From: Micromonospora sp. WMMA1363 | GTDB lineage: Bacteria; Actinomycetota; Actinomycetes; Mycobacteriales; Micromonosporaceae | Assembly (NCBI RefSeq): GCF_030345795.1 | Contig: NZ_JAUALB010000004.1 | Coordinates: forward strand, 79,716 to 143,715 | DNA length: 64,000 nucleotides | Direction: 5' to 3' | In this document: positions 8,579-17,479 of the stretch, piece after piece | How the letters are laid out: every line of letters begins with the position of its first letter | How positions within the stretch are numbered: the first letter of the stretch is position 1 | The notes under the pieces: generated by a model | What the model was told of the DNA's origin: nothing | Seen by the model: the letters and a program-made list of their open reading frames with translations, nothing else | The model's database searches: none | Position numbers and translations under genes: made by a program

Positions 8579-8700
8579 CGATCATCCACAGGTGACCAGC
8601 GGGCTGGTCACCTGTGGATGATCGACGCGCCGAAGGCGCGTGCTGACCGACGAAGCGGAGCCGCAAGCGGCCCAGCACTTTCTGACCAGTCGATCAGCTA
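8579..8700. other. oriT: candidate oriT: 22-bp inverted repeat plus smaller hairpins
   Basis: Perfect 22-bp arms (8579-8600 and 8603-8624) are separated by only GG. They are followed by GCGCCGAAGGCGC (8628-8640) and further short hairpins, all within 160 bp upstream of the relaxase start and in the divergent gap between two transcription units. Conjugative origins commonly lie next to the relaxase gene and carry inverted repeats ahead of nic. The nic site is not identified, and a replication or regulatory role is also possible. Confidence 0.45.
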
Positions 8701-8740
8701 CACACCTACTGCACTATTAGTGATCTTGTAAGGTAGAAGC

Positions 8741-11700
8741 GTGATGACCCTTCACCCACTGCACGGTGGCGACGGCTACACCTACCTCACTCGCGAGGTA
8801 GCCACGGCCGACTTCCGCCGTACCCGAGGTGAGGCGATCACCGACTACTACCACGCCGACGGCAACCCACCTGGCCAATGGGTCGGCCGCGCCCGCGAAG
8901 AACTCGACATCTCCGGCACGGTCAAGGAACACCAGATGCGGGCCCTTTTCGGGGAAGGACTGCACCCCAACGCCGACGCCATCATCGAGAAACTGATCGA
9001 CGGCGGCGTCGACCCCAAGAAGGCCGAAGCCCAAGCTCGCCTCGGCCGCAAGCCGCTCACCTACGAGCCCACCGACACCTACCAGGAACGCGTCAACGAG
9101 CGGTACGCGGCCCACCGCCGTATCACCGGAACCGACCCCACCGACCACGAGAAGACCCGCCTCGCCCGAGCGGTCGGCGCCAGAATGTTCGCCGAACAGC
9201 ACGGCCGCCGACCCCGCGACATCACCGAACTCAACCAGTACATCGCCCAGGTCGCCAAACCACAGCCGCAGGCCGTCACCGGCTACGACCTCGTCTTCAC
9301 CCCGCCCAAGTCGGCGTCCGTGCTGTGGGCACTCGGCGACGACGCCACCCGCCGCGCCATCGAGGACGCGCACGAACAGGCATGGCGGTCGGTCCTTGCC
9401 GATGCCGAGAACACCGTCATCAAAACCCGCGCCGGGAGGGCCGGAGTCGCCCAACTCGACGCCACCAGCGGCGTCATCGCCGCCGCGTTCCGACACCACG
9501 ACAGCCGGGCCGGCGACCCCCTCCTCCACACCCACCTGGCCATCGCCAACCGGGTCAAGGCCCCTGACGGCCGCTGGCGCACCATCGACGGCCGCGCTCT
9601 CTTCGCCGCCAAGGTCCAGATGTCCGAGAGCTACAACGCCCGCGTCATGCACGGCATCGCGCAGCGCCTGGACGTCGCCGTCGTGCCCGTCGACGCCGGC
9701 CGCGGACGCCGCCCCGTCTACGAGATCGCGGGCATCCCCGCTGGCCTACGCACCCTGTTCAGCGACCGCCGCGCGAGCATCAACGCCCGCACCACGGAAC
9801 TCGTCGACGCCTACGTGCGCGACCATGGCCACGCCCCCACCGAAGAGGTGCGCCACCAACTCGCCCAGCAGGCCACACTGGATGCCCGAGCGCAGAAACA
9901 GCACGCCCGCAGCCTCGCGACCATGCGCGGTGAATGGCGACAACGGGCCGTCGCCGAAGTCGGCGAACGCCGGGTGACCAGCCTCCTCAACGACGCCCGC
10001 AAAGAGGCCCGCCGCCTCGCCCGGGACGCGGCCAAACGCGGTGATGCCGCCGACATCACCGCCGAGGTCTCCGACGAGCGGGTCACGCAACTGGCTCGCT
10101 CCGCCGTGACCACCGTGGAGCAGCAACGCGCCACCTGGACCCGCCATCACATCGAGGCGGAGGTACACCGACAGCTATCCGCCGCCGGCCTCGGCACCCG
10201 CGCAGACGTCGCCGAACGAGTCAGCGCCGCAGCGCTCCAGCGCGAGTCGGTCCGCATCACCGCACCAACGACCGAGCCCGTCATGCCGGACCTGATGCGC
10301 CGCGACGGCGAGTCCGTATTCACCCACACGCAAACCGTCCGCTACAGCTCCGAGCGCATCCTCAACGCCGAACAGCGGGTCATCGAGGCCGCCCGGACCA
10401 CGGTCATCGCACCCATCTCCGGCCAGACCTTCGACCGCACACTCGCCGCATTCGAGGCGACGCCGGGCAACCGCCGGCTCGACCCCGGACAGGCCGCAGT
10501 CGCCCGCGCGTTCACCACCGACGCGCGGCTTGTGGTGGCCGGCATCGGACCCGCAGGCGCCGGCAAGACGACCACCATGCGCGTGGTCGCACGGGCCGTC
10601 GAAGCCGGCGGAAGCCGCGTCATCGCCCTCGCCCCATCAGCCCGGTCCGCCGCCGTTCTCGCCGAGGAGCTATCGGTCCCAGCGCACACCATCCACCGGT
10701 GGCTGTGGCACCGCAACGCCGGCACACGCGCCGACACCTGGCAGCTTCGCGCCGGTGACGTGATCCTCGTCGACGAGGCTGGCATGGCCGGCACCCTCAA
10801 CCTCGATGCCGTCATCGCCGCAGCTCGCCAGGCCGGCGCTGTCGTCCGGGTCCTCGGCGACCCGCAGCAGCTCGGCGCCGTCGAGAGCGGCGGGATGCTT
10901 CGCCTGATCCAGCGCGAGGCCGGCGCCGTCGAACTACACCACCTGCACCGCTTCGCCAACACCGACGAAGCACTCGCGTCGCTGAAGCTGCGCGACGGAG
11001 CCGACGACTCATGGCGCTGGTACTGGAGCAAGGACCGCATCCGCCACGGCGACCGGGACGCCATGCTCGACGCGGTCTACCAGGCATGGCGGACCGAGAA
11101 CACCGCCGGTGACGTGTCCCTGATGATCGCCCCCACCAACGACGACACCCGCCGCCTCAACGACCGCGCCCGCACCGACCTGATCGCCGCCGGGCACGTC
11201 GAAGCAACCGGTGTAGAGCTACACGACGGCACCACCGCCGGCCGCGGCGACCTCATCGTCACCCGCCGCAACGAGAGCCGACTCCGCCTGTTCCGAGGCC
11301 GGGACATGGTGCTCAACGGCGACGTGTGGCGCGTCGAGGATCGGCACCGCGACGGTAGCCTCACCGTCCAGCACACCCAGCACGGTGCCCGCATCAGCCT
11401 TCCCCGCGCCTACGTCGCCGCAGACGTCGAGCTGGCCTACGCCACCACCATCCACCGCACCCAGGGCATGACCGTCGACAAGGTACACGCCATCGTCGAT
11501 GGCCCGGTCAACCGCGTCCAGGCGTACGTCGCACTCACTCGGGGCCGCCTCGCCAACCGGCTCTACGTCACCACCGACGCCGGCGCCCGCCGCGTCCACG
11601 CTGTGCTCGACTCGATCCGGCGCAACGTCGGCGCCGCCGTGTCGGCAACCGAGGAGATGCGCGAATCCCTCGCCGCAGCCGAGTACCTGCCCAACCTCGC

Positions 11701-13309
11701 CGACAACTACTTGCACGCGGCCGACGTCGCCGCCGCCCAACGGCACCAGAACGCCGTAGCCAGCGCGCTCGGGGCCACCGCCAAGGACGTGCTCCGGTCC
11801 CCCTCATGGGCGCGCGTCAGCGCAGCCATCACCCGCGCCGAACGCGCCGGCTGGTCCGCCCCCGACATCCTCGATGCCGCCGGCATCACCGGACTCGACA
11901 AGGCCGACGACCCCGGCGCCGTGCTCACCCACCGCATCCGCGCTACCCAGGACCGCGCCGCCCAGCAGCTCGCCAACGCACCCGAGCGGCCGCTCGCCGG
12001 AGTGACCGATACGACGCTGCACCGTCTGCGCGACCGGGCCGCCGAACGCCTCGCCGACGCCGAAAAGGCGCTCGCGTGGGCGCGCCACGACACCGCCCAC
12101 CTCCCCGCCCCAGTCCGCGCCCGAGGCCGCGAACACCCGGCCTGGCCCGACCGTCCACACGGCGCGCTGACCGACGGCGCGCTGGCCGACGCCCGCCGCG
12201 ACAGCCGCGAACGCCTGGACCACATCGAGCGCCGGCTGACCGCCGCGCGGCGCCGCGTCCACGAGGCCCGCACCCCCGAGCAGTCCGCCGCCACCGGGCA
12301 CCGCGCCCACGTCGAGGCCGACGCCCGCACCGAACGCGCCCAGGCCGAGCAGCTGGACTACGAACAGCGGGTGCGCCGCACCATGCGCGCCGGCGACCGC
12401 GCCCGCGAGGCCGCGCAACGCGCCGACACCAGCACCCCGGCAACCGCCGACACACTCGCCCAGGCCAGCACCACCACCGCCGACATGACCGATCTGGCCG
12501 TCGAGCGTGTCGAGCGAGCCCGCCTCATCGTGCAGCGCATGGACGACGAGGCCGCGCTTCGCCGCCGCCTGCCCACCGCCGTCCGCGCCGCCGAACAGGC
12601 GTACCGCGACGGCCGCCAGCCCGCGCCGCAGCCGGCCGTCCCCGACTGGATCGCCGACACCCGACACCGCCTCACCAACGACACCTCGAAGTGGGGGCAG
12701 CACCTGGACGAACGCCGCGAGCACCTCGCGCAGCGGCTCAACGACATGGCCCGCGACATCGCCGCGCAGCAACCACAGTGGGCGATTGACACCCTCGGCC
12801 AGCGCCCCGACGACACCCGGGCCGCGCTCGCCTGGGACCGCGCCGCCAGCCTCGCCGCGGCCTATCGGCAGATGTACGCCGTGCCCGACGAGGAGCCGCG
12901 CGTCCTCGGCCGCGAACCCCGACCCCAGGACCCACGCCGCCAGGCATACGAGGAAACCCGCCAGGCCATCGAGCCCGTCCGCGCCGACCGTGCCCGCGCG
13001 AACCGGGCCGCGTCCGCCGAACAAGCCCGCGACGAACTGCGCCGCAAACTCCGGCAAGTCGCGCAACGGCCGCCGATCGACCCCACCACCGGCCGCGATT
13101 CGAGCACCGAACGAACCGCCCGTCAAGACCGCCAAGCGCAGGCAGCCCGCACCCAGCAAGACCAGCAGCGCCAAGCCGAACAGCGTACGGCCGAGCAACA
13201 ACACCGCGCCGAGCAGCAGCGGCGCCAAGCCCAGCAGCGCCAGCTAGACGAGCAGCGCCGTCAGGCCGAACAGCAACGGCGTGGCCCTCAACGAGGCCCA
13301 CACCTGTAG
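8741..13309 (+). CDS. traA: MobF-type conjugative relaxase-helicase (TraA/TrwC-like)
   Basis: The 1522-aa protein nicks at oriT and unwinds plasmid DNA for conjugal transfer. The N-terminal TrwC relaxase domain has a histidine triad (HHDSRAG then LLHTHLAIAN, about residues 251-268). The superfamily I helicase half shows Walker A GPAGAGKTTT (about 603), Walker B ILVDEAGM (about 674), GDPQQLGAV, and motif VI TIHRTQGMT with VALTRGR (about 902-935). The C-terminal 550 residues are Arg/Ala/Gln-rich and probably coiled. GTG 8741 and ATG 8744 are both possible starts, with AAGG upstream. Two copies of the dispersed palindrome fall in frame (10041 and 11872). A terminator follows directly. Confidence 0.93.
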   Translation: MMTLHPLHGGDGYTYLTREVATADFRRTRGEAITDYYHADGNPPGQWVGRAREELDISGTVKEHQMRALFGEGLHPNADAIIEKLIDGGVDPKKAEAQARLGRKPLTYEPTDTYQERVNERYAAHRRITGTDPTDHEKTRLARAVGARMFAEQHGRRPRDITELNQYIAQVAKPQPQAVTGYDLVFTPPKSASVLWALGDDATRRAIEDAHEQAWRSVLADAENTVIKTRAGRAGVAQLDATSGVIAAAFRHHDSRAGDPLLHTHLAIANRVKAPDGRWRTIDGRALFAAKVQMSESYNARVMHGIAQRLDVAVVPVDAGRGRRPVYEIAGIPAGLRTLFSDRRASINARTTELVDAYVRDHGHAPTEEVRHQLAQQATLDARAQKQHARSLATMRGEWRQRAVAEVGERRVTSLLNDARKEARRLARDAAKRGDAADITAEVSDERVTQLARSAVTTVEQQRATWTRHHIEAEVHRQLSAAGLGTRADVAERVSAAALQRESVRITAPTTEPVMPDLMRRDGESVFTHTQTVRYSSERILNAEQRVIEAARTTVIAPISGQTFDRTLAAFEATPGNRRLDPGQAAVARAFTTDARLVVAGIGPAGAGKTTTMRVVARAVEAGGSRVIALAPSARSAAVLAEELSVPAHTIHRWLWHRNAGTRADTWQLRAGDVILVDEAGMAGTLNLDAVIAAARQAGAVVRVLGDPQQLGAVESGGMLRLIQREAGAVELHHLHRFANTDEALASLKLRDGADDSWRWYWSKDRIRHGDRDAMLDAVYQAWRTENTAGDVSLMIAPTNDDTRRLNDRARTDLIAAGHVEATGVELHDGTTAGRGDLIVTRRNESRLRLFRGRDMVLNGDVWRVEDRHRDGSLTVQHTQHGARISLPRAYVAADVELAYATTIHRTQGMTVDKVHAIVDGPVNRVQAYVALTRGRLANRLYVTTDAGARRVHAVLDSIRRNVGAAVSATEEMRESLAAAEYLPNLADNYLHAADVAAAQRHQNAVASALGATAKDVLRSPSWARVSAAITRAERAGWSAPDILDAAGITGLDKADDPGAVLTHRIRATQDRAAQQLANAPERPLAGVTDTTLHRLRDRAAERLADAEKALAWARHDTAHLPAPVRARGREHPAWPDRPHGALTDGALADARRDSRERLDHIERRLTAARRRVHEARTPEQSAATGHRAHVEADARTERAQAEQLDYEQRVRRTMRAGDRAREAAQRADTSTPATADTLAQASTTTADMTDLAVERVERARLIVQRMDDEAALRRRLPTAVRAAEQAYRDGRQPAPQPAVPDWIADTRHRLTNDTSKWGQHLDERREHLAQRLNDMARDIAAQQPQWAIDTLGQRPDDTRAALAWDRAASLAAAYRQMYAVPDEEPRVLGREPRPQDPRRQAYEETRQAIEPVRADRARANRAASAEQARDELRRKLRQVAQRPPIDPTTGRDSSTERTARQDRQAQAARTQQDQQRQAEQRTAEQQHRAEQQRRQAQQRQLDEQRRQAEQQRRGPQRGPHL
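10041..10059. repeat. imperfect dispersed palindrome within relaxase gene
   Basis: GTGATGCCGCCGACATCAC, with one arm mismatch. It may be fortuitous coding sequence. Confidence 0.4.
11872..11889. repeat. dispersed palindrome within relaxase gene
   Basis: GATGCCGCCGGCATCACC, in frame, translated as DAAGIT in a non-catalytic part of the relaxase. Confidence 0.65.
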
Positions 13310-13313
13310 GACA

Positions 13314-13349
13314 AAGGCCGGACATCCACGGGGGGAGATGTCCGGCCTT
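13314..13349 (+). terminator. 13-bp stem terminator after relaxase gene
   Basis: AAGGCCGGACATC (13314-13326) pairs with GATGTCCGGCCTT (13337-13349), starting 5 bp after the stop. Confidence 0.8.
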
Positions 13350-13651
13350 CAAAGGAAAATGAAACCACACGACATCGGCTAACCGCTAGCCCAGAACGGA
13401 AGAAAGATCCACACTGCAACAAACCCCGATCCCTCCAAGCCCCCGGTGCCCATCGACGGGCACCGCAAAACCCTGGTCACGCCCCCGGCATCACCAGCGA
13501 CGAGTCAAACAACCCGGGAAAGGACAGGCAGAACGCTCGAAGATGTGATAAAAGCAAGCGCGCGGCCTCACCGGTCACCCCGACACCCCTACCCGCAGCG
13601 CGCACGCCTGCGGCAAAACCGCCCACCGCGCCCGTAGGCTGACACGACAAA

Positions 13652-13690
13652 ACCCCGGCGGCGTACCCAAAGGGCAGGGGCGACCGGGGT
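13652..13690. terminator. terminator-like hairpin before the Abi gene
   Basis: ACCCCGG (13652-13658) pairs with CCGGGGT (13684-13690). On the minus strand the stem is followed by TTTTG. The preceding 300 bp (13350-13650) hold no convincing gene. Confidence 0.4.
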
Positions 13691-13721
13691 CTACGCAGAC
13701 AACGGTACAGGGAGCGGCCTC

Positions 13722-14468
13722 GTGACGCCAGCGGAACTCGCCGTTCTGGAGACCCGGCTCTCAGTCGAACGGCTGGCCCCGTACCGCACAGCCAGCGGCG
13801 ATGACCTGCGGGCCGCAGTGCGGCTCTACGAGTTCAACCGCGAGGTAGCCGCCGCATTCGGCGCCACCCTCGGGGACCTCGAAGTGCTGCTGCGCAACGC
13901 GATGCACGACCAACTCACCGTCTGGTCCTCAACGCAGCACAACGAGCCCCGCTGGTATCTCGACCCGGGCAGGCTGCTGACTACCGATGCGTTGGACGAC
14001 ATCGCCCGGGCGCGGCGCCGAGCCACCCGCACCGGCCGCCCAGAGACACCGGGCCGGGTGGTGGCCGAGCTGACCCTGGGATTCTGGCGCTACCTGCTGG
14101 CCAGCCGCTACGAACGAACCCTGTGGCTACCATGTCTGCGCGGCGCGTTCCCCCACCTGCGCGGCATCCGCCGCGACGTCGGCGACGCCGTTCGCGACCT
14201 ACACCTGCTGCGCAACCGGATCGCGCACCACGAGCGCATCCATGACCGGCCGCTGCTGGCTCTGCACGCCACGACGATGAACGTTGCCGCGTGGATGTGC
14301 CCGGTCAGCCACCGGTGGATCGAAAGCCGATGTCGGGTGGAATCCCTGCTGGCCACCCAGCCCCCGACAGCCGCCGTGATGCCGCCGACATCACCGGACA
14401 CAGGCCGCCCCGCGTCGCCACCGCCAGCTCCCCGCTCGCCCAACCCTGTCCCCCGCACCTCGGGATGA
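13722..14468 (+). CDS. Abi-like HEPN protein (abortive infection family)
   Basis: A 248-aa protein starting at GTG 13722 after GGGAGCGG. The region EFNREVAAAFGATLGDLEVL with LLRNAMH, LGFWRYLLA and the HEPN signature RNRIAHHE (R-N-x-x-x-H, about residues 164-171) match the Abi_2/AbiD-AbiF family. HEPN proteins of this kind are putative RNases; several cause phage-triggered dormancy. No partner antitoxin gene is adjacent, which is usual for stand-alone Abi proteins. The last 35 residues are a Pro-rich tail created over a copy of the dispersed palindrome (14376-14394). Confidence 0.75.
   Translation: MTPAELAVLETRLSVERLAPYRTASGDDLRAAVRLYEFNREVAAAFGATLGDLEVLLRNAMHDQLTVWSSTQHNEPRWYLDPGRLLTTDALDDIARARRRATRTGRPETPGRVVAELTLGFWRYLLASRYERTLWLPCLRGAFPHLRGIRRDVGDAVRDLHLLRNRIAHHERIHDRPLLALHATTMNVAAWMCPVSHRWIESRCRVESLLATQPPTAAVMPPTSPDTGRPASPPPAPRSPNPVPRTSG
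14376..14394. repeat. dispersed palindrome copy in Abi gene tail
   Basis: GTGATGCCGCCGACATCAC lies within the 3' tail of the Abi-like gene, where the protein turns Pro-rich. Confidence 0.6.
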
Positions 14469-14551
14469 CTGTTCCGCCCCGGGTTTGATGGAGACATCAT
14501 CGAGCACCCACACCGACTGGAACCAGGGCGGTAAGAGGCCGACAACCGCCA

Positions 14552-14570
14552 TGATGCTGCCGGCATCACT
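14552..14570. repeat. dispersed palindrome copy
   Basis: ATGATGCTGCCGGCATCAC, with one mismatch, lies between the Abi gene and the IS110 element. The surrounding 14470-14690 holds no gene. Confidence 0.6.
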
Positions 14571-14689
14571 GGCGCTGAATCCAGCCCAGCTCGACCACAC
14601 CGACTACCTGCAAGGCCGCGCGCCAGATATGTAGCCAACAAACTCAGCAGTGCGAGAGGTGTGGTCTTTTCCCATTCACGCACGCCTCG

Positions 14690-14996
14690 TAGTGTGTCAG
14701 TCGAGGTAGGTCTTGGAAATCGGAAAGCGCCGACTGGTGAGCTGCGCCCCGCGTTGAAGTATGCCGCTTCCGCATGCCTCGAATAATTGAATTACCTACA
14801 ATGGTCGAACGCCTTTCGCTTTACGTTCCAATTTATGAGACAAGCGTTTTAGGGTAGATCCGATTGTGTATCATCTTTTCTGGGCTGCTAACGGCAGCCC
14901 CGGGCCGGCGGTGTACGTCTTTTGCGATCCCGGCGCCTACGAGTCCTGATTTGAGAGAGCACGATACCGCCGGCCACTGAAAAGACGGGAAGAGGC
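14690..14996 (+). ncRNA. candidate IS110 bridge RNA region
   Basis: IS110 elements (for example IS621) encode a structured bridge RNA in the non-coding end upstream of the recombinase. Here that end shows GGGCTGC (14882-14888)/GCAGCCC (14894-14900) and a 10-bp long-range pair GGCCGGCGGT (14903-14912)/ACCGCCGGCC (14966-14975). The target- and donor-binding loops were not identified, so the assignment rests on location and pairing only. Confidence 0.35.
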
Positions 14997-16256
14997 GTGT
15001 CGAGAGGCAACTACTACTGTGGAATTGACTGGGCTGAAAAGCATCTCGATTATGCGGTGATCAACGGCCAGGGGCACACCCTCGCCGAAGGACGCATCGG
15101 ACACGACCCCGCCGGCGTGAACGAACTCTTCCAGGCGTTTCGGGTGGCCGCGCGACGACGGAAAGCCGTCCAGGTTGCTATCGAGACTGACCGGGGAGCC
15201 TTCGTCGCGGCACTAAGAGCCGCCGGTCAGCAGGTAACCGTCCTCGATCCGAGCAAAGTCGCCCGGTACCGGGGCAGACGCACCGCACACGGCGGCAAGA
15301 GCGACAGGGCAGACGCCCGGATGCTCGCCCAGGTACTGCGGTGGGGCGGCGACGAACTGCGTCCGCTACCAGCCTCGTCGCCCGCCGCACTGGCCATCCG
15401 GGAGCTAGCACGCGCCCAGGTCGAGGCAGGCCGACAACGCTGGATCGTGGCCTGCCAAATCCGAAGCCTTCTACGAGAATTCCATGGGCACGCATTCGGC
15501 GCGTGGTCGGGACGCCAAGGAGGGCCGAACGGACTCCTCCGGCCCGAGGTCCGTGCTGTGCTCGCGGTGGCGCCGACCCCCGCCCACGCCCGCCGGTTGA
15601 GCCGGCAACAGCTGCGAGCGGCACTGGAGGCGAGTGGCCGTAAACGGCTCCTCGACCGCGAGGCCGACCGCCTTCACGCCCTGTTCCGGAGCCCGGCGTT
15701 GCGCCACCCCGCCCCGGTCGAGGACGCGATGGGCGAGCGGATACTGGCGCTACTGCATGTGCTCAACCGAGCGTGCGAATGCACAGACGATCTGACAGCC
15801 CGTCTCGCGGAACGGTTCCACACGCACCCACACGCGCCGATCTATGCGAGTTTTCCAGGGCTCGGGCCAGTCCTCGGCGCCAGACTCCTGGGCGAGTTCG
15901 GCGACGACCCCACCAGGTTCGCCGATGCTCGCGCCCGAGCGGCGTGGGCCGGTGCGAGTCCCATCACGATTGCCAGCGGCGCCTCGCACGCGGTACGTCG
16001 CCGCCGGCACGCCAACTCGATCCTCATGGGCGCCGCCTTCCACTGGCCGTTCGCGGCGTTGTCGAGGTCCCCAGGCGCTCGCATGCACTATGACCGGCGA
16101 CGCGAAGCCGGCGACCGGCACGCAACGGCATTGCGCAACCTGTACCGGCGTCTCGTCTCACAATTGCACCACTGCCTCATGACAGGAGAGGCATACGACG
16201 AGGCTCGGGCGTACCCCGCACACGAAATCGAGGCGGGTGGAGATGGCGACCGGTGA
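14997..16256 (+). CDS. IS110-family transposase (DEDD recombinase)
   Basis: A 419-aa protein from GTG 14997 after GGGAAGAGG. The N-terminal RuvC-like DEDD domain shows GIDWAEKHLD (first Asp), AIETDRGAF (Glu), VLDPSKVARYRGR and KSDRADARML (last Asps). The C-terminal Transposase_20 domain begins FPGLGPVLGARLLGEFGD and has AGASPITIASG with the catalytic Ser region. The gene appears intact and of normal length, so the element may be active. Confidence 0.92.
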   Translation: MSRGNYYCGIDWAEKHLDYAVINGQGHTLAEGRIGHDPAGVNELFQAFRVAARRRKAVQVAIETDRGAFVAALRAAGQQVTVLDPSKVARYRGRRTAHGGKSDRADARMLAQVLRWGGDELRPLPASSPAALAIRELARAQVEAGRQRWIVACQIRSLLREFHGHAFGAWSGRQGGPNGLLRPEVRAVLAVAPTPAHARRLSRQQLRAALEASGRKRLLDREADRLHALFRSPALRHPAPVEDAMGERILALLHVLNRACECTDDLTARLAERFHTHPHAPIYASFPGLGPVLGARLLGEFGDDPTRFADARARAAWAGASPITIASGASHAVRRRRHANSILMGAAFHWPFAALSRSPGARMHYDRRREAGDRHATALRNLYRRLVSQLHHCLMTGEAYDEARAYPAHEIEAGGDGDR

Positions 16257-16362
16257 TGTCTCAAGGAGCACCCAGGGCCCTACCAGCCCCAGCGCGGGAG
16301 TGACACCCGGTCGCCTTCCCTACCCGTCTCGCAGCCTCGCCCTCAACTCGCCGAACGCCGCC

Positions 16363-16383
16363 GGTGATGCCGCCGGCATCACC
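16363..16383. repeat. dispersed palindrome copy overlapping a stop codon
   Basis: GGTGATGCCGCCGGCATCACC is a near-perfect 21-bp palindrome. On the minus strand its GGTGATG contains the TGA stop of the gene at 16379-16786. Confidence 0.9.
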
Positions 16384-16786
16384 GCGGATCCTTCAAGGGC
16401 CCTGCGCGGTGGGGCGCGCAGTCGGAGCCCGGTGCCGGATCAAACAGGACGTCCCCACACTGGCCGGTGGCATCATGCCATCGGCAGCGATAGATTTCAT
16501 GGCCAGGGCAGGCGGCGCACGACGCCCAGCCCATGAGTGGACGGGTCGCGGAACCGCCCCCGTACCGGTGGCCGTGACGACAGCGCTCAGGCGCCTCGCC
16601 CTGCATCGTGTCAATGGACCGATAGCGGTAGCCGGTCACGAGCCGGTCCGTCCGGGCGGCCTGGACGAGCAGCCTGAGCTGCGCGGGGGTGGCTACGTGG
16701 GTGACCCACGTCGTCGTGGCGTACGGGCTGTGCTCGGCCCGCGCCCAGCGGACCGTCACCTCCCATCGTCGCTCCCACCGCATCAA
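16379..16786 (-). CDS. hypothetical protein with Cys/His-rich region
   Basis: A 135-aa protein beginning MMRWERRWEVTVRWARAEHS. The first half resembles a short beta-rich domain. The second half has CRHGHRYGG, CAACPGHEIYRCRWH and CGDV, with Cys/His spacing suggesting one or two zinc sites. It is not recognised. The stop codon lies inside a copy of the dispersed palindrome. A 49-bp perfect inverted repeat lies 45 bp upstream of the start. Confidence 0.55.
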   Translation of the reverse strand: MMRWERRWEVTVRWARAEHSPYATTTWVTHVATPAQLRLLVQAARTDRLVTGYRYRSIDTMQGEAPERCRHGHRYGGGSATRPLMGWASCAACPGHEIYRCRWHDATGQCGDVLFDPAPGSDCAPHRAGPLKDPR

Positions 16787-16831
16787 CCCACCCTATCGAA
16801 CGTCTGTGCTAACAGAGTTCGGGTGGTCAGT

Positions 16832-16880
16832 GGTTCCGAGGTCTGGGTGATGCCGACGGCATCACCCAGACCTCGGAACC
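16832..16880. repeat. 49-bp perfect inverted repeat containing the dispersed palindrome
   Basis: Two perfect 24-bp arms (16832-16855 and 16857-16880) surround a single A. The inner part is GTGATGCCGACGGCATCAC, and the arms extend it outward with GGTTCCGAGGTCTG. It sits upstream of the leftward gene at 16379-16786. The next 340 bp (16881-17224) show no gene. Confidence 0.9.
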
Positions 16881-17224
16881 CCCACATGGTCAGCGGGACG
16901 TCGCGTCGTTCCTGTCGCGGAGACCCCGCAGTCGACGGTCCTCGATAGCTCGGGCGCGACATGCGATGTCACGAGCCCGCCGGCCCTCGCCCGCTCGGAC
17001 GCGGCCGCCATCTCCCCCACTGAGCGCGCTCGCGCTGATCGCTTCAATTCCCCCGTGCACAATAACTCCCCGTGTCGCCGTTGTCGGAGCCCACCACCAT
17101 AGGCGTCGGGTACGACAAATCCCGCCAGCCGGCGGGACTTCGGATAGCCGAGCGCACCGCCAGAGTGACGGTGGTGCCCATATTTCTATGTTTATTCTTT
17201 GAACTCATCGGATATGATGTGGTG

Positions 17225-17479
17225 ATGACGAATGCGGGGGTGTCATTGGAAATGCTGACGGATCGGCAGCGTCAGGTGCTTGACGCGGTCAGCGACGAGG
17301 TGGAGCGGAACGGCTATCCGCCGACCGTGCGTCAGATCGCTGAACGAGTCGGGCTCAGGTCGCCGTCGTCGGTGACCCATCACCTGACCAGGCTCCAGGA
17401 ACTGGGGCTGCTTGAGCGTGCATACGGCAAACCACGAGCCGTGGACATTTGCCCGGCGCAGCGCCAACGTCGGGTATGA
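17225..17479 (+). CDS. LexA-type DNA-binding domain protein
   Basis: An 84-aa protein from ATG 17225. LTDRQRQVLDAVSDEVERNG, YPPTVRQIAERVGLRS and SVTHHLTRLQELGLLER form the LexA winged-helix DNA-binding domain. LexA repressors normally carry a further S24 autopeptidase domain. None is present here, and the ORF ends soon after the HTH. It is therefore a stand-alone regulator or a truncated LexA paralogue. AT-rich DNA just upstream (TTTCTATGTTTATTC, TATGAT at 17213-17218) probably holds its promoter. Confidence 0.8.
   Translation: MTNAGVSLEMLTDRQRQVLDAVSDEVERNGYPPTVRQIAERVGLRSPSSVTHHLTRLQELGLLERAYGKPRAVDICPAQRQRRV

Larger units (their letters stand above)
14690..16300 (+). mobile_element. IS110-family insertion sequence (ends approximate)
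   Basis: A full-length IS110-type transposase is preceded by about 300 bp of distinctly AT-richer non-coding DNA. IS110 elements lack terminal inverted repeats and usually lack target duplications, so the ends cannot be fixed from this sequence. Both limits are estimates from the composition shift and flanking features. Confidence 0.6.

Noticed and set aside
11804..13228. 474-codon minus-strand frame opposite the relaxase C-terminus
   Set aside because: A shadow of the Arg/Ala-rich coding region, with no RBS and no motif.
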